DNA from: JAHEFU01 sp041395205
GTDB taxonomy: Bacteria; 4484-113; JAFGCY01
DNA: 64,000 bases
Reading direction: 5' to 3'
Assembly: GCA_041395205.1 (NCBI GenBank)
Contig: JAWLAZ010000001.1
Location: 496,001 to 560,000 of the forward strand
In this document: piece by piece, positions 28,601 through 36,006 of the stretch
Layout of the letters: each line of letters starts with the position of its first letter
Numbering within the stretch: position 1 is the stretch's first letter
Program-made: the position numbers and the translations under genes
The notes under the pieces: model-generated
Databases searched by the model: none
What the model saw: only the letters and a program-made list of their open reading frames with translations
What the model was told of the DNA's origin: nothing

Positions 28601-29029
28601 CTGCTGAACTTCACGCTTGACAACGACCCCGAGGATGAGTGGCAGCTCACGCGGCTCTCCACGAGCTGGTTCAAGCGCTGGGGCTACGGCTGGTCGACGG
28701 AGGTCGTGGGCGACTACCGCAAGACCGCCAACCAGACCCAGCACTACCCGGACTTCTCCAAGCCCTTCCTCAGCGACTACGTGAAGAAGATCACCGTGCG
28801 CAAGGTCAACTGCTGCACGACGATGGAACTGGGCTGGCGCACGGAGATCAAGGAAGTCTACCTGAACATGTACATCAATGCCCTGCAGCAGTACCCGCTG
28901 CATGCCGACTACGCCTCTGTCAAGGGCAATGTGCTGAACGGCACCGACACCTTCTTCCCCTGGGAGCAGGTCCGCCAGGACGTGCTGACGGACGTCTTCG
29001 GCATCAACCAGAGCATCCCGTTCTTTTAG
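25667..29029 (+). CDS. LptD/OstA-like outer-membrane LPS assembly protein
   Basis: 1120 aa, TTG start with AGGAAGG upstream. A signal peptide ends at PARA-Q. Residues about 54-141 are four 22-aa repeats (consensus NAAEKGDKPAEKPA..PETPPA), and a Pro/Ala/Glu-rich linker runs to about 240. Residues about 310-390 form an OstA-like beta domain (FTGNAELLFGTIAVWADFIE, DDIVYADEAYLNYDAETFEL). Next comes a Cys-containing transition (DVTTCDPYCGQLKEYRLNA, NKVAYVPILAIPIP). A long series of alternating strands ending in ...SIPFF is typical of an outer-membrane beta-barrel. LptD inserts lipopolysaccharide into the outer leaflet. The disordered repeat N-terminus is unusual for LptD. Function is inferred from domain order, not from a close match. 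Confidence 0.75.
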   Translation: MSSGGSLTGGRRLAALCVCLCLLLCTLPARAQNAAEKDPPATPPASQQEAPPANAAEKGDKPAEKPADRQETPPANAAEKGDKPAEKPAQQPETPPANAAEKGDKPAEKPAEQPETPPANAAEKDSEPAEKPADNPETPPAADGSGNVNAAEGSGPVSPMQTIPEEDPRLPSGREEGTADTVREPSANETANVAEGGAAAVDDENVVAEPPVPDKILPSPAEAAGNVAEGAPEPLNIQVPMLDQIGPPPDVDEFYKPERSYLGRRPLPALDETETDEERIARNVEQSLSLLDLATETRPDGGINIPLPSGQLTFRAADAFQYDRRNRILTFTGNAELLFGTIAVWADFIEVNDQAATAYAKGYVAIQQGDDIVYADEAYLNYDAETFELFWVEGNTTGPRVRGNIFFMADRALGTFDHMIMYDADVTTCDPYCGQLKEYRLNARKVNYRKDNSVVLHDVWVYVHNNKVAYVPILAIPIPHEQSEWQPEESEIQQTYGWSRAEGAFAKFAYTYSTRWAEGVNGPLLGVMKMDVMQRRGVGVGLRQDLYNPEVGVTTISTYVKEEWPQMIAVDLFGRKESTADSGNEFSFLLDQELNFSQKFNGSLKIDRQKSFIPSSSGTSIGRLTNTWRNNLVLGYNSRNTDVRMNFRHNIDIRGGQTNTDGTQEPRSEPVTINGTLTVRQKLSKDFTFDAGTTYNSSKSQNQTRIAADQEASYNFDLNYKGRQDTALDGYSAKLRYAEQGIDLDGDDNTTDRNTNVTREIPSIEITGPRDLINDGAYFNTFKLNLDKLVTGRRRDALAAQRAKIEIGGSDRLEFSNASSLQTSANFKQYWYDDTNSQYVVNTSAQYKYDPKSWYVFDAQWRLNYQQGVKEPPVRGDRATKLHTVTYNWTFGNMRSWRWQLRSGYNLEDGRPNPISSTFTFDPNRTFGLTHTLQLRNNIRTNTDPGNDTTHSSWTFNQSHLVGTWRSPYIADDGYYNWLLNFTLDNDPEDEWQLTRLSTSWFKRWGYGWSTEVVGDYRKTANQTQHYPDFSKPFLSDYVKKITVRKVNCCTTMELGWRTEIKEVYLNMYINALQQYPLHADYASVKGNVLNGTDTFFPWEQVRQDVLTDVFGINQSIPFF
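25826..26089 (+). repeat. Four 66-bp tandem repeats inside the LptD-like gene
   Basis: Four in-frame units encode NAAEKGDKPAEKPADRQETPPA-like 22-mers at residues 54-75, 76-97, 98-119 and 120-141. The first three are nearly identical and the last has diverged (EKDSEPAEKPADN). The repeat is expected to be disordered and could vary in copy number between strains. Confidence 0.8.
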
Positions 29030-29288
29030 AGTTGCCACTTCGCCCAAGGGCTCAGTGGGCTGGCGCTGCGGCCGCGCATTCGCGCATCCGGGTCGCGCTG
29101 AAGTTGCCGGACTCAGGCAGACACAGTGGATTGCCGGTAGTCCGGCGTTTACGCCGGGAGAGATGACAGGATCCCCGCTGATAGCCTGATACATCGTTGC
29201 CAATCCCGGTAGCCCGGCGTTCACGCGGGAATTGCGAATGCGTGGGCTGAGCCGCAGGCGAAGTCACGCCAAAGGCGTGATCGCGCTG

Positions 29289-29533
29289 CAGTTGCTTTGC
29301 TGCCGTCTCTTGCGAGCACTCGACGGCCTTGTTCCTTTGCCAGCTCATGCAAGCATTCGCTGGTCTGCAATACAGCTCGAAGCAAGCTCCTCGCTGTCTG
29401 CCCGGAACATCGCTGCCAATCCAGGTAGCCCGGCGTTTACGCCGTGAGAATTCCGGCCGTGAACGGCCGTCTACCCAATTTCTTGCTCACGCAGGAATGA
29501 GTTTATCCAGCCGCCTGACATCCCGGGTGGGGT
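29289..29533. repeat. Intergenic duplication, copy A
   Basis: Begins CAGTTGCTTTGCTGCCGTCT and ends near CCTGACATCCCGGGTGGGG. Most of it recurs 274 bp downstream at 29563-29830, in the same order: the TCTTGCGAGCACTCGACGG block, the CATGCAAGCATTCGCTGGTC block, the CGGCGTTTACGCCG hairpin, the GTGAACGGCC hairpin and the GAGTTTATCCAGCCGCC block. Copies differ by substitutions and small indels. Confidence 0.75.
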
Positions 29534-29562
29534 GATCACGCAGCATGCGTGATCGCCATGTT

Positions 29563-29830
29563 CAGTTGCTTTGCTGCCGTCTCTTGCGAGCACTCGACGG
29601 TCTTGTTACTTTGCCAGCTCATGCAAGCATTCGCTGGTCCCGGCAATGCAGATCCCAAGACAAGCAGCTCCTCGCTGCTCCGGAACATCGCTGCCAATCC
29701 AGGTAGCCCGGCGTTTACGCCGTGAAGTCTCGCGGCCCAACCCAGCTGTGAACGGCCGGCTCTACCCAATCCCTTGCTCACGTCAGCACGGAAGATGAGT
29801 TTATCCAGCCGCCTGACATCCCGGGTGGGG
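29563..29830. repeat. Intergenic duplication, copy B
   Basis: Second copy of the unit at 29289, with the same ordered blocks and about 20 bp longer through small insertions. It is preceded by the perfect stem-loop at 29534-29554 and followed by ATTGAGCCGCAG, which echoes CTGAGCCGCAG upstream of copy A. That suggests the full duplicated unit may start slightly earlier. Confidence 0.7.
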
Positions 29831-29900
29831 ATTGAGCCGCAGTGTGGTGTGTCCGGGTTGCACTCTGCTACGCCCTACAACCTAGCTCCCAAGTCCTGCT

Positions 29901-30223
29901 GGTCCCCGGTCCCCGGTCCCTGTAATGGGGATGGCAATCAGGCAGGTGGCTGCACTATTGAAACTACTCCGACTATCCAGACTGTTTGCACTACGAAAAA
30001 GGCGAGGACCATGCATCGCCTTTTTGTTGTCAATCTGTTCCGGCGACATGGGTGTCGCCACTACTAAGAACTAACTCACTAAGAACTAATCCCCGAGTTG
30101 TCAGACTGAAGTCTGACCTCCGCCTACTGCTGAAGCAGGTAGCTCCCGGTCCCCGGTCCCATTGTGCGAATTGCGCCGCACCTCCGCCCGGTCCCCGGTC
30201 CCTGGTCCCCGGTCCCAGGTCCC
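29901..30223. repeat. GGTCCC-unit low-complexity tracts
   Basis: Three tracts (29901-29920, 30145-30160, 30187-30223) are built of CCCCGGT / GGTCCC units, the last with single-base variants (CTGGTCCCC, CAGGTCCC). They are not CRISPR: there are no unique spacers and the units are only 6-7 bp. Confidence 0.7.
29996..30025. terminator. Bidirectional intrinsic terminator
   Basis: AAAAAGGCGA and TCGCCTTTTT form a perfect 10-bp stem around a 10-nt loop, with A-run and T-run on the two sides. This works in both directions, as expected between the convergent LptD-like gene and sucD, although it lies about 970 bp past the former's stop. Confidence 0.7.
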
Positions 30224-30228
30224 TGAGT

Positions 30229-30247
30229 GTCAGGCCATGGGCCTGAC
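30229..30247. promoter_or_regulatory. Hairpin directly after sucD
   Basis: GTCAGGCC-atg-GGCCTGAC is a perfect 8-bp stem three bases past the sucD stop. There is no T-run, so it may act as a 3' stabilising hairpin rather than a terminator. Confidence 0.45.
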
Positions 30248-30250
30248 CTC

Positions 30251-31126
30251 CTACAGTACGCTCTTCACCAGATCCGGGATCTGCATCGTGATGTCCGCCA
30301 GCTTGATGCCCGCCTCGTTGAAGGCCGCCACCTTGCTCTCCGCCGTGCCCTTGTTGCCGCTCACGATCGCGCCGGCATGGCCCATGCGCTTGCCCTGCGG
30401 CGCGGTGCGGCCGCTGATGAAGCCCACCACCGGCTTGCTCATCTCGCGCACGAACTCCGCAGCGTCCTCCTCATCGGAGCCGCCGATCTCACCGACCACC
30501 ACCACGCATTCCGTCTTCGGGTCGGCCTCGAACTCCACCAGCAGGTCGAGGAAGGTCGTGCCGATCATCGGGTCGCCGCCGATGCCGATGCAGGTGCTCT
30601 GGCCGATCCCGGCTTCGCTCAGCGCGTTGACAACCTCATAAGTCAGCGTGCCCGAGCGGCTGATCAGCCCGACGGGGCCGGGGGTGAAGATCTTGGCCGG
30701 CATGATCCCGACCTTGCACTCGCCCACGGTCACGATCCCCGGGCAGTTGGGCCCGATCAGCACGCTGCCGAAGCGCGCGGCGAACTGGTACTGCTTGATG
30801 CTGTCCAGCACGGGGATGCCCTCGGTGATCGCCACGATCACGTCCATCCCGGCGCTGGCGGCCTCGCAGACGGCGTCGGCGGCGAAGGCCGGCGGGACGA
30901 ACACGCAGCTGGCGTTGGCAGCGGTCTCCTCGGCGGCCTCGAGCATCGTGTTGAAGATGGGAATCCGGTGGCCCTCATGCTCGAAGACCTGCCCGCCCTT
31001 GCCCGGCGTCACACCGGCGACCACGTTGGTGCCGTACTCCAGCATGCGCTGGGTGTGGAAGCTGCCGTCGTTGCCGGTGATGCCCTGCACGACGAGACGG
31101 GTGTCATTGCCGACGATGATTCCCAT
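30251..31126 (-). CDS. sucD: Succinate-CoA ligase (ADP/GDP-forming) subunit alpha
   Basis: 291 aa. It catalyses, with the beta subunit SucC, the reversible conversion of succinyl-CoA to succinate with substrate-level phosphorylation in the TCA cycle. Visible family motifs are the CoA-binding Rossmann segment (LVVQGITGNDGSFHTQRMLEYGTNVVAG broken here as VVQGITGNDG and NVVAGVTPGKGG), GPNCPGI, SRSGTLTYE, GIGGDP and the phospho-histidine loop GHAGAI (His250). Length is normal. The frame is open to 31189, but ATG 31126 has AAAGGA about 8 bp upstream and gives the family N-terminus. sucC is not adjacent, although the two genes are commonly paired. Confidence 0.96.
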   Translation of the reverse strand: MGIIVGNDTRLVVQGITGNDGSFHTQRMLEYGTNVVAGVTPGKGGQVFEHEGHRIPIFNTMLEAAEETAANASCVFVPPAFAADAVCEAASAGMDVIVAITEGIPVLDSIKQYQFAARFGSVLIGPNCPGIVTVGECKVGIMPAKIFTPGPVGLISRSGTLTYEVVNALSEAGIGQSTCIGIGGDPMIGTTFLDLLVEFEADPKTECVVVVGEIGGSDEEDAAEFVREMSKPVVGFISGRTAPQGKRMGHAGAIVSGNKGTAESKVAAFNEAGIKLADITMQIPDLVKSVL

Positions 31127-31247
31127 GATGGATGTCCTTTCTATATATGTATCGCGCTGGCGGCTGCCACCGCGCGCAGATTTTAGCATCAGCCCAGGCC
31201 CGCTGCGCGCAATCGGGGTTTGATCCGGCTTAACGCCAGCTTGAATC

Positions 31248-32144
31248 TCAGCTCAGCGAGCGGAAGATCGGCGCGAAGGTGCCGCGCACGAAGCTGCGGA
31301 AGTCGCACTGCCAGTGCTCACGCGGGTCGCGCTGGGCGGCGTAGTCCGGGGCCGCCTGCTCGATCCACTCATAGGTGCGCACCAGCAGCCCGGCCATGCT
31401 GTCCCCCAGCCCGAGCCCGGTCAGCTGCGCCAGGCAGGCCGCACCGTCATGCTGCTCGTAGTCCAGCTCATGCCCCAGCTCCTCGGCGAGGATGTGCACC
31501 GCCTCCGCCAGGCTCAGGTCCGCCGGGCCGAGCACGAGCTGCACCTGCTGGCCCTGCCAGTCGCGGCTGAGCAGCACTGCGGCGGCGATCCGCGCCACGT
31601 CCGCCGTGGCCACCATCGGAAAACTGCGCCCGGCGCTGACGGGCCGGCAGATCCTGCGCTCGGCGTCGATGCTCATCAGGCAGGTCAGGAAGTTCTCCAT
31701 GAAGTAGGCGCAGCGCAGGTGCAGCACGTCGGGCACGAGCCCGCTGAGCTGGCGCTCCACCAGGTGGTAGCCGTAGATCAGCCCGGTTTCGCTGCCGAGT
31801 TCCGCGCCCAGCGAGGAGAGATGCACGATGCGCCGGATCCCGCTCCCACGGATGGCCTCCGCCGCGGCCTCCCCGGCGCGCTGGTACCAGTCCAGCACGT
31901 CAGCGCTCTGGAAATCCGGCGGGGTGGCCCAGAACAGGGTGTCCGCGCCCTCCAGCAGCCGGGCGATGTCCGCCGGGTCGTGGATGCTGCCGGCGATCTT
32001 GCGCAGGCGCGGGCTGCAGGCCAGCTTCTGCGGGTTTCGGCTCATGGCGCGCACGTTCACGCCGCTGTCCAGCAGGCTGCCGAGCAGCAGCTGGCCGATG
32101 CTGCCGAGTGGCGCGGTGATCGCGATTGTGCGCTGGGAATCCAT
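31248..32144 (-). CDS. NmrA-like NAD(P)-binding protein
   Basis: 298 aa, atypical short-chain dehydrogenase of the NmrA/NAD(P)-binding type. The N-terminus is a Rossmann fold with a modified glycine loop (ITAPLGSIGQLLL), then a basic cofactor-discriminating turn (VRAMSRNPQKL), which favours NADP. Further family features are GADTLFWATPPDF, the IRRIVHLSSLGAE strand, and YHLVERQLSGL in place of the YxxxK motif. It could be a quinone/NADPH oxidoreductase-like enzyme or a redox sensor; substrate cannot be read from sequence. It lies 121 bp upstream of sucD on the same strand. Confidence 0.85.
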   Translation of the reverse strand: MDSQRTIAITAPLGSIGQLLLGSLLDSGVNVRAMSRNPQKLACSPRLRKIAGSIHDPADIARLLEGADTLFWATPPDFQSADVLDWYQRAGEAAAEAIRGSGIRRIVHLSSLGAELGSETGLIYGYHLVERQLSGLVPDVLHLRCAYFMENFLTCLMSIDAERRICRPVSAGRSFPMVATADVARIAAAVLLSRDWQGQQVQLVLGPADLSLAEAVHILAEELGHELDYEQHDGAACLAQLTGLGLGDSMAGLLVRTYEWIEQAAPDYAAQRDPREHWQCDFRSFVRGTFAPIFRSLS

Positions 32145-32311
32145 GGCGGGCTAAATATGCTACCCCTTGAATTCTGGAATATTGCGCAATTCAGAGGGCA
32201 GCCGCCGCCGTATTGAGAATGCCCGCCATGAGCAGCCGGCCCCTCCAGCTCAACCTGGCGGCAAGACCGGGTGGAAATGCTCTGGAGGACTGCACAGCGG
32301 GCGCGCTTCTG

Positions 32312-32348
32312 CTATATAATTTCTCCCCCTGACGGAGTTCGGTATAAT
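32312..32348 (+). promoter_or_regulatory. Candidate promoters for the tRNA pair
   Basis: Two perfect TATAAT boxes lie at 32315-32320 and 32343-32348. The second is 11 bp before the first base of tRNA-Lys, a good distance for a stable-RNA promoter. Neither has a strong -35. Confidence 0.45.
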
Positions 32349-32359
32349 CTACGCCCCGA

Positions 32360-32432
32360 GCGCCGTTAGCTCAGTTGGTAGAGCATCTGACTTTTAATCA
32401 GGTGGTCACAGGTTCGAGCCCTGTACGGCGTA
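32360..32432 (+). tRNA. tRNA-Lys (anticodon UUU)
   Basis: A 73-nt cloverleaf can be drawn. The acceptor pairs GCGCCGT with ACGGCGT (one G-U). The D arm is GCTC..GAGC, and the anticodon arm is TCTGA-CTTTTAA-TCAGG with anticodon TTT. The T arm is ACAGG-TTCGAGC-CCTGT, and the discriminator is A. No CCA is encoded. Confidence 0.93.
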
Positions 32433-32436
32433 GTTT

Positions 32437-32512
32437 GGCCCTATCGTCTAGTGGTCTAGGACGCCGCCCTTTCACGGCGGAAACACGGGTTCGAGTCCCG
32501 TTGGGGCTGCCA
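32437..32512 (+). tRNA. tRNA-Glu (anticodon UUC), CCA encoded
   Basis: Only 4 bp after tRNA-Lys. The acceptor pairs GGCCCTA with TGGGGCT (two G-U pairs). The anticodon arm is CCGCC-CTTTCAC-GGCGG with anticodon TTC. The T arm is ACGGG-TTCGAGT-CCCGT, and the discriminator is G. CCA follows at 32510-32512. The type I restriction locus begins 74 bp downstream, so this 3' end is a plausible island boundary. Confidence 0.93.
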
Positions 32513-32586
32513 TATCCCCTGTGGCTGCAGAAATCTCCCCGCACATATAATGAGTGGAATGCAATCCTCTGTCAGGAATCCACTCG

Positions 32587-34719
32587 GTGACTAGCGCGAA
32601 CTTCCAGCAACTGGCGAACTTCATCTGGTCCGTGGCGGACCTGCTGCGCGGCCCCTACCGTCCTCCCCAGTATGAGCGGGTGATGCTGCCCTTCATCGTG
32701 CTCAGGCGTTTTGATGCCGTACTTGCTCCCAGCAAGGAGGCGGTACTCCAGAAGTACCGCACTCTCGAAGGGAAGGATGAAACGGTTGTGGACCGCATTC
32801 TGAACGAAACGGCGAAGGACGAGAACGGCAAACCGCTCGGATTCCACAACCACAGCAGCATGGATTTCAGGAAGCTGAAGGGTGACCCTGACAATGTGGC
32901 TGACCACCTGCTGGATTACATCCACAAGGGCTTCTCCCGGAACATCCGCGAGATCTTCGAGAACTTCGAGTTCGACAAGGAAGTCGAGAAGCTGAAGTCA
33001 GCCAACCGGCTGTACCAGGTGGTGGCTCAGTTCGCCGAGATCGATCTGCATCCCTCCCGGGTTGACAACATCACGATGGGCCTGGTCTTCGAGGACCTGA
33101 TCCGGCGCTTCAATGAAGCTGCCAATGAGACGGCGGGCGACCACTTCACGCCGCGTGAAGTGATCCACATGATGGTCAACCTGATGCTGGAGCCGGACAC
33201 CGACAGCCTGACTCAGGAAGGCAAGATCATCACGATCCTCGACCCGGCCTGCGGCACCGGCGGGATGCTGGCTGAAAGCCAGAACTGGATCCGTGAGCAC
33301 AACGAGGATGCAACAGTGAAGGTCTACGGGCAGGACTACAACGAACGCTCGTATGCGATTGCTGCCTCCGACCTGCTGATCAAGGGCTACAGCGACAGCC
33401 AGATCAGGCTTGGCAACACCCTGACAGAGGACAGGTTCGAGGGGCAACGCTTCGACTACCTGATTGCCAATCCCCCCTTCGGCGTGGACTGGAAGGGGGA
33501 GAAGAAGGAGATAGACAGCTGGCCGAACTTCAGGGGCTATAGCGGCAAACTGCCGCGCGTGAATGACGGTGCGTTGCTGTTCCTGCTCCACATGATCTCC
33601 AAGTTCCAGCCCTTCGAGGCCGGCAACATGGACAGGCCCGGCACACGCCTGGCGATCGTCTTCAACGGTTCGCCCCTGTTCACCGGCGGGGCGGGCAGTG
33701 GCGAGAGTGAGATCCGCCGCTGGATCATCGAGAACGACTGGCTGGAGGCGATTGTCGCATTGCCTGAGCAGATGTTCTACAACACCGGAATCGGCACATT
33801 CGTCTGGGTGCTCTCCAACCGCAAGGAGCAGGAACGCAAGGGTGTCATCCAGCTGATTGATGCGCGTGAGCGCTGGACGCCGATGAAGCGCAGCCTTGGC
33901 AACAAGCGGCGCTATCTGGAGCAGGCAGCCATCGACGAGATCACGCGTGAGCATGGCGGCATGCCGCAGTCCGCCACCAGCAAGCTGTTTGCCAATGACT
34001 ACTTCGGTTACCGCCGGGTGACGATCCAGCGTCCGCTGCGCCTGCGCTTCCAGATCACACCGGAGGCGAAGGAACGGTATCTGGATACCTATCCTGAACT
34101 GCTGGATGCAATCCTCGCAATTGAGGAACATTTCGGCGAAGAGCCGCAGCTGGACTGGAACCTGGTCTGGAAGCGGGTCCAGCAGATCGTGAAGAAACTG
34201 CCCGACAACATGGAGGGCTGGGGCAGCGGTGCCAGGGGGACCAGGCAGAAGAAGTCATTCAGGGAAGCGTTCACGGAAACTGATCCCGAGGCAGAGCCCG
34301 TAGTTGCGAAAGTACATAAGTCAGTGGATGTCGACCCTGGGGCACTGTTCCCCTGCCAGCAGCTGCCGGAGCTGGAGCGGGAGGAACTGCCGCGCCTGCT
34401 CGGCCTGCATCCCGACGGCAAGGGTAACCACATCGAATACGAAAATGATTCCGCCTTGCGTGACCAGGAGAACATCCCCCTGCAGGAGGATGTTGTCAGC
34501 TTCGTCAGGCGCGAGGTGCTGCCCTATGTGGCGGATGCCTGGGTTGACAGGGAATCCCTGGATGAAAAGGACAACGGCATCGGCAAGGTCGGCTACGAAA
34601 TCAACTTCAACCGGGAGTTCTTTGTCTATAAGGCACCACGCCCGCTGGAGGAAATTGACAGCGAACTGGAGGCGGTTGAGAAGCGCATCATGGAACTGCT
34701 GCGCGAGGTGACGGAGTGA
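32587..34719 (+). CDS. hsdM: Type I restriction-modification DNA methyltransferase subunit
   Basis: 710 aa. HsdM methylates adenine (N6) and, with HsdS, sets the target of the type I enzyme. Motif I is DPACGTGGML (Asp219) and the catalytic motif IV is NPPF (Asn295). The N-terminal helical domain (NFIWSVADLLRG, ERVMLPFIVLRRFD) is typical. A C-terminal extension of about 150 aa beyond the core makes it longer than classic 500-aa HsdM, as in one common HsdM subgroup. GTG 32587 is chosen over ATG 32554 because AGGA lies 9 bp upstream and the family N-terminus starts there. It overlaps hsdS by 4 bp (GTGA). Confidence 0.95.
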   Translation: MTSANFQQLANFIWSVADLLRGPYRPPQYERVMLPFIVLRRFDAVLAPSKEAVLQKYRTLEGKDETVVDRILNETAKDENGKPLGFHNHSSMDFRKLKGDPDNVADHLLDYIHKGFSRNIREIFENFEFDKEVEKLKSANRLYQVVAQFAEIDLHPSRVDNITMGLVFEDLIRRFNEAANETAGDHFTPREVIHMMVNLMLEPDTDSLTQEGKIITILDPACGTGGMLAESQNWIREHNEDATVKVYGQDYNERSYAIAASDLLIKGYSDSQIRLGNTLTEDRFEGQRFDYLIANPPFGVDWKGEKKEIDSWPNFRGYSGKLPRVNDGALLFLLHMISKFQPFEAGNMDRPGTRLAIVFNGSPLFTGGAGSGESEIRRWIIENDWLEAIVALPEQMFYNTGIGTFVWVLSNRKEQERKGVIQLIDARERWTPMKRSLGNKRRYLEQAAIDEITREHGGMPQSATSKLFANDYFGYRRVTIQRPLRLRFQITPEAKERYLDTYPELLDAILAIEEHFGEEPQLDWNLVWKRVQQIVKKLPDNMEGWGSGARGTRQKKSFREAFTETDPEAEPVVAKVHKSVDVDPGALFPCQQLPELEREELPRLLGLHPDGKGNHIEYENDSALRDQENIPLQEDVVSFVRREVLPYVADAWVDRESLDEKDNGIGKVGYEINFNREFFVYKAPRPLEEIDSELEAVEKRIMELLREVTE

Positions 34720-35408
34720 GTAGTAGGCATATTGAAGGCAATGGCAAAAGGACCATGACTCGCTTAAAACACGTTTTAGCCAATCTGCATTCTGGAGGGA
34801 CACCAGATACAAACAATGATGATTATTGGTCAAACGATGATACCGGAATTCCATGGGTTGCGATTGGTGATATGAGTAATACATCTCATGTCTTAAGCAC
34901 TGAGAAAAGAATTACTGAGATTGGCAGGAAATCTAAAAGAATAAGAGTACTGTTACCTGGCACACTAGTTTACTCAATGTATGCAAGTATTGGGCATGTT
35001 TCGCAGTTGAAAATTTCAGCAGTTGTCAATCAAGCGATTCTTGGATTTGAATTCGCAAAAGAAGTGAATCAAGAGTTTGCAAAGTGGTGGCTACGGCACT
35101 TGCAACCAATCTTAGTAGCAGAGGCAAACAGCAATACACAAGACAATCTTAATGCTGAGAAGGTAAGGAACTTACCATTTCCTGTGATTGCGTTAGATTT
35201 GCAGCAGAGCATTTCAGAATACCTCGACCGCGAGACCGCACGCATTGATGCCCTGATTGCAGAGAAGCAGATGCTGGAGCTGCTGAGGAGAAGCTGTGGA
35301 AAGTGGCAATTGATCAGCCAGGCTGTCACGAAGGGTCTGGACCCGAATGTGCCGATGAAGCCCTCCGGCCTGGACTGGCTGGTGGACATCCCGGCGCATT
35401 GGGGCTGA
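34716..35408 (+). CDS. hsdS: Type I specificity subunit, truncated to one recognition domain
   Basis: 230 aa instead of the usual 400 or so. It starts at GTG 34716 inside the hsdM stop (GTGA), with GAGG 7 bp upstream. Residues about 14-160 form target-recognition domain 1 (LANLHSGGTPDTN, GIPWVAIGDMS, NTQDNLNAEKVRNLPFPV), in AT-rich DNA. Residues about 165-215 are the central conserved helix (YLDRETARIDALIAEKQMLE) in GC-rich DNA. The frame ends at WLVDIPAHWG-stop exactly where the second half should begin. A missing base near 35402 would restore LNRLKHLAN. Half-size HsdS proteins can dimerise and recognise palindromic targets, so this one may still work. Confidence 0.85.
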   Translation: MSSRHIEGNGKRTMTRLKHVLANLHSGGTPDTNNDDYWSNDDTGIPWVAIGDMSNTSHVLSTEKRITEIGRKSKRIRVLLPGTLVYSMYASIGHVSQLKISAVVNQAILGFEFAKEVNQEFAKWWLRHLQPILVAEANSNTQDNLNAEKVRNLPFPVIALDLQQSISEYLDRETARIDALIAEKQMLELLRRSCGKWQLISQAVTKGLDPNVPMKPSGLDWLVDIPAHWG

Positions 35409-36006
35409 ATCGCTTAAAGCATCTGGCAAATGTCTGAGGTGGACTTAACGCTTGGGAAGAAGCACCTCACCGCAGTGATCTGTTGAGCGTCATATCTTAA
35501 GGGTTGGCCACGTGCAGGACGGCTACCTGAAGCTCGATGAAATAAAAAATCCGTAGAGGTCACACCTGTGGAGGCTGAATCGTATTTACTCCAATATGGC
35601 GATGTGTCAGTGAATGAAGGTGGCGATATCGACAAGCTCGGACGGGGCTGTGTGGAAGGATGAGGTTTTTCCTCGCCTTCACCAGAATCATGTTTTTTCT
35701 GTAAGACCATTTGCTGTAGACCCTGAGTGGCTTGCGCTCTGACGTCGACTCTCTATGCAAAACGCTACTTTGAGCAACGAGCCAACAAGTCTACTAATCT
35801 AGCCTCTTTATCGGAACAAACATCAAAGAGCTCGCCTGTGCCCATGCCTTTGGCAACAGAACAAGCAGAAGTAAAGAAGTTCGTAGAGAATGTTACAAAG
35901 AAGATCTCTGAAGTTCGATGAAATTGCAGATGTCACAGACTTGCTTTACGAGCAAGCTACAACGCTGATCACTGCTGCCGTAACCGGCCAGATTCCTTTG
36001 GAGGAA
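35402..36006 (+). pseudogene. hsdS: Decayed second half of hsdS
   Basis: Continuation of hsdS in pieces with several frameshifts. Recognisable HsdS segments, in order, are LNRLKHLAN (35404), RVGHVQDGYLKLDEIKN (about 35500), EVTPVEAESYLLQYGD and NEGGDIDKLGRG (35555-35650), LHQNHVFSVRPF (about 35680), LYAKRYFEQRANKSTNLASL (about 35745), EQAEVKKFVENVTKKISEV (to 35915), and the C-terminal helix TTLITAAVTGQIPLEE. At least four indels separate them, so TRD2 cannot be translated as one protein. The order matches a complete TRD2 plus C-terminal conserved region. Confidence 0.85.

Larger units (their letters stand above)
29030..30250. other. 1.2-kb noncoding spacer rich in hairpins and repeats
   Basis: No credible gene lies here. 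The stretch carries a 0.25-kb duplication, four copies of a GTAGYCCGGCGTTTACGCCG-type hairpin (29137, 29206, 29425, 29703), and other perfect stem-loops: 29264-29280 (TCACGCC/GGCGTGA), 29534-29554 (GATCACGC/GCGTGATC), 30100-30117 (GTCAGACT/AGTCTGAC) and 30229-30247. It also holds tracts of GGTCCC units. It separates the convergent LptD-like and sucD genes. Small frames in it are not supported by ribosome sites or composition. Confidence 0.7.

Noticed and set aside
27509..29224. 571-codon minus-strand frame opposite the LptD-like gene
   Set aside because: Composition-driven shadow of the coding strand; Val/Ala/Gly-rich with no recognisable domain.
29232..29800. Several 65-80-codon frames in the repeat spacer
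   Set aside because: They cross hairpins and both repeat copies, have no ribosome site, and encode no plausible protein.
29901..30223. Possible CRISPR array in the GGTCCC-rich spacer
   Set aside because: Units are only 6-7 bp and contiguous, with no unique spacers and no cas genes nearby.
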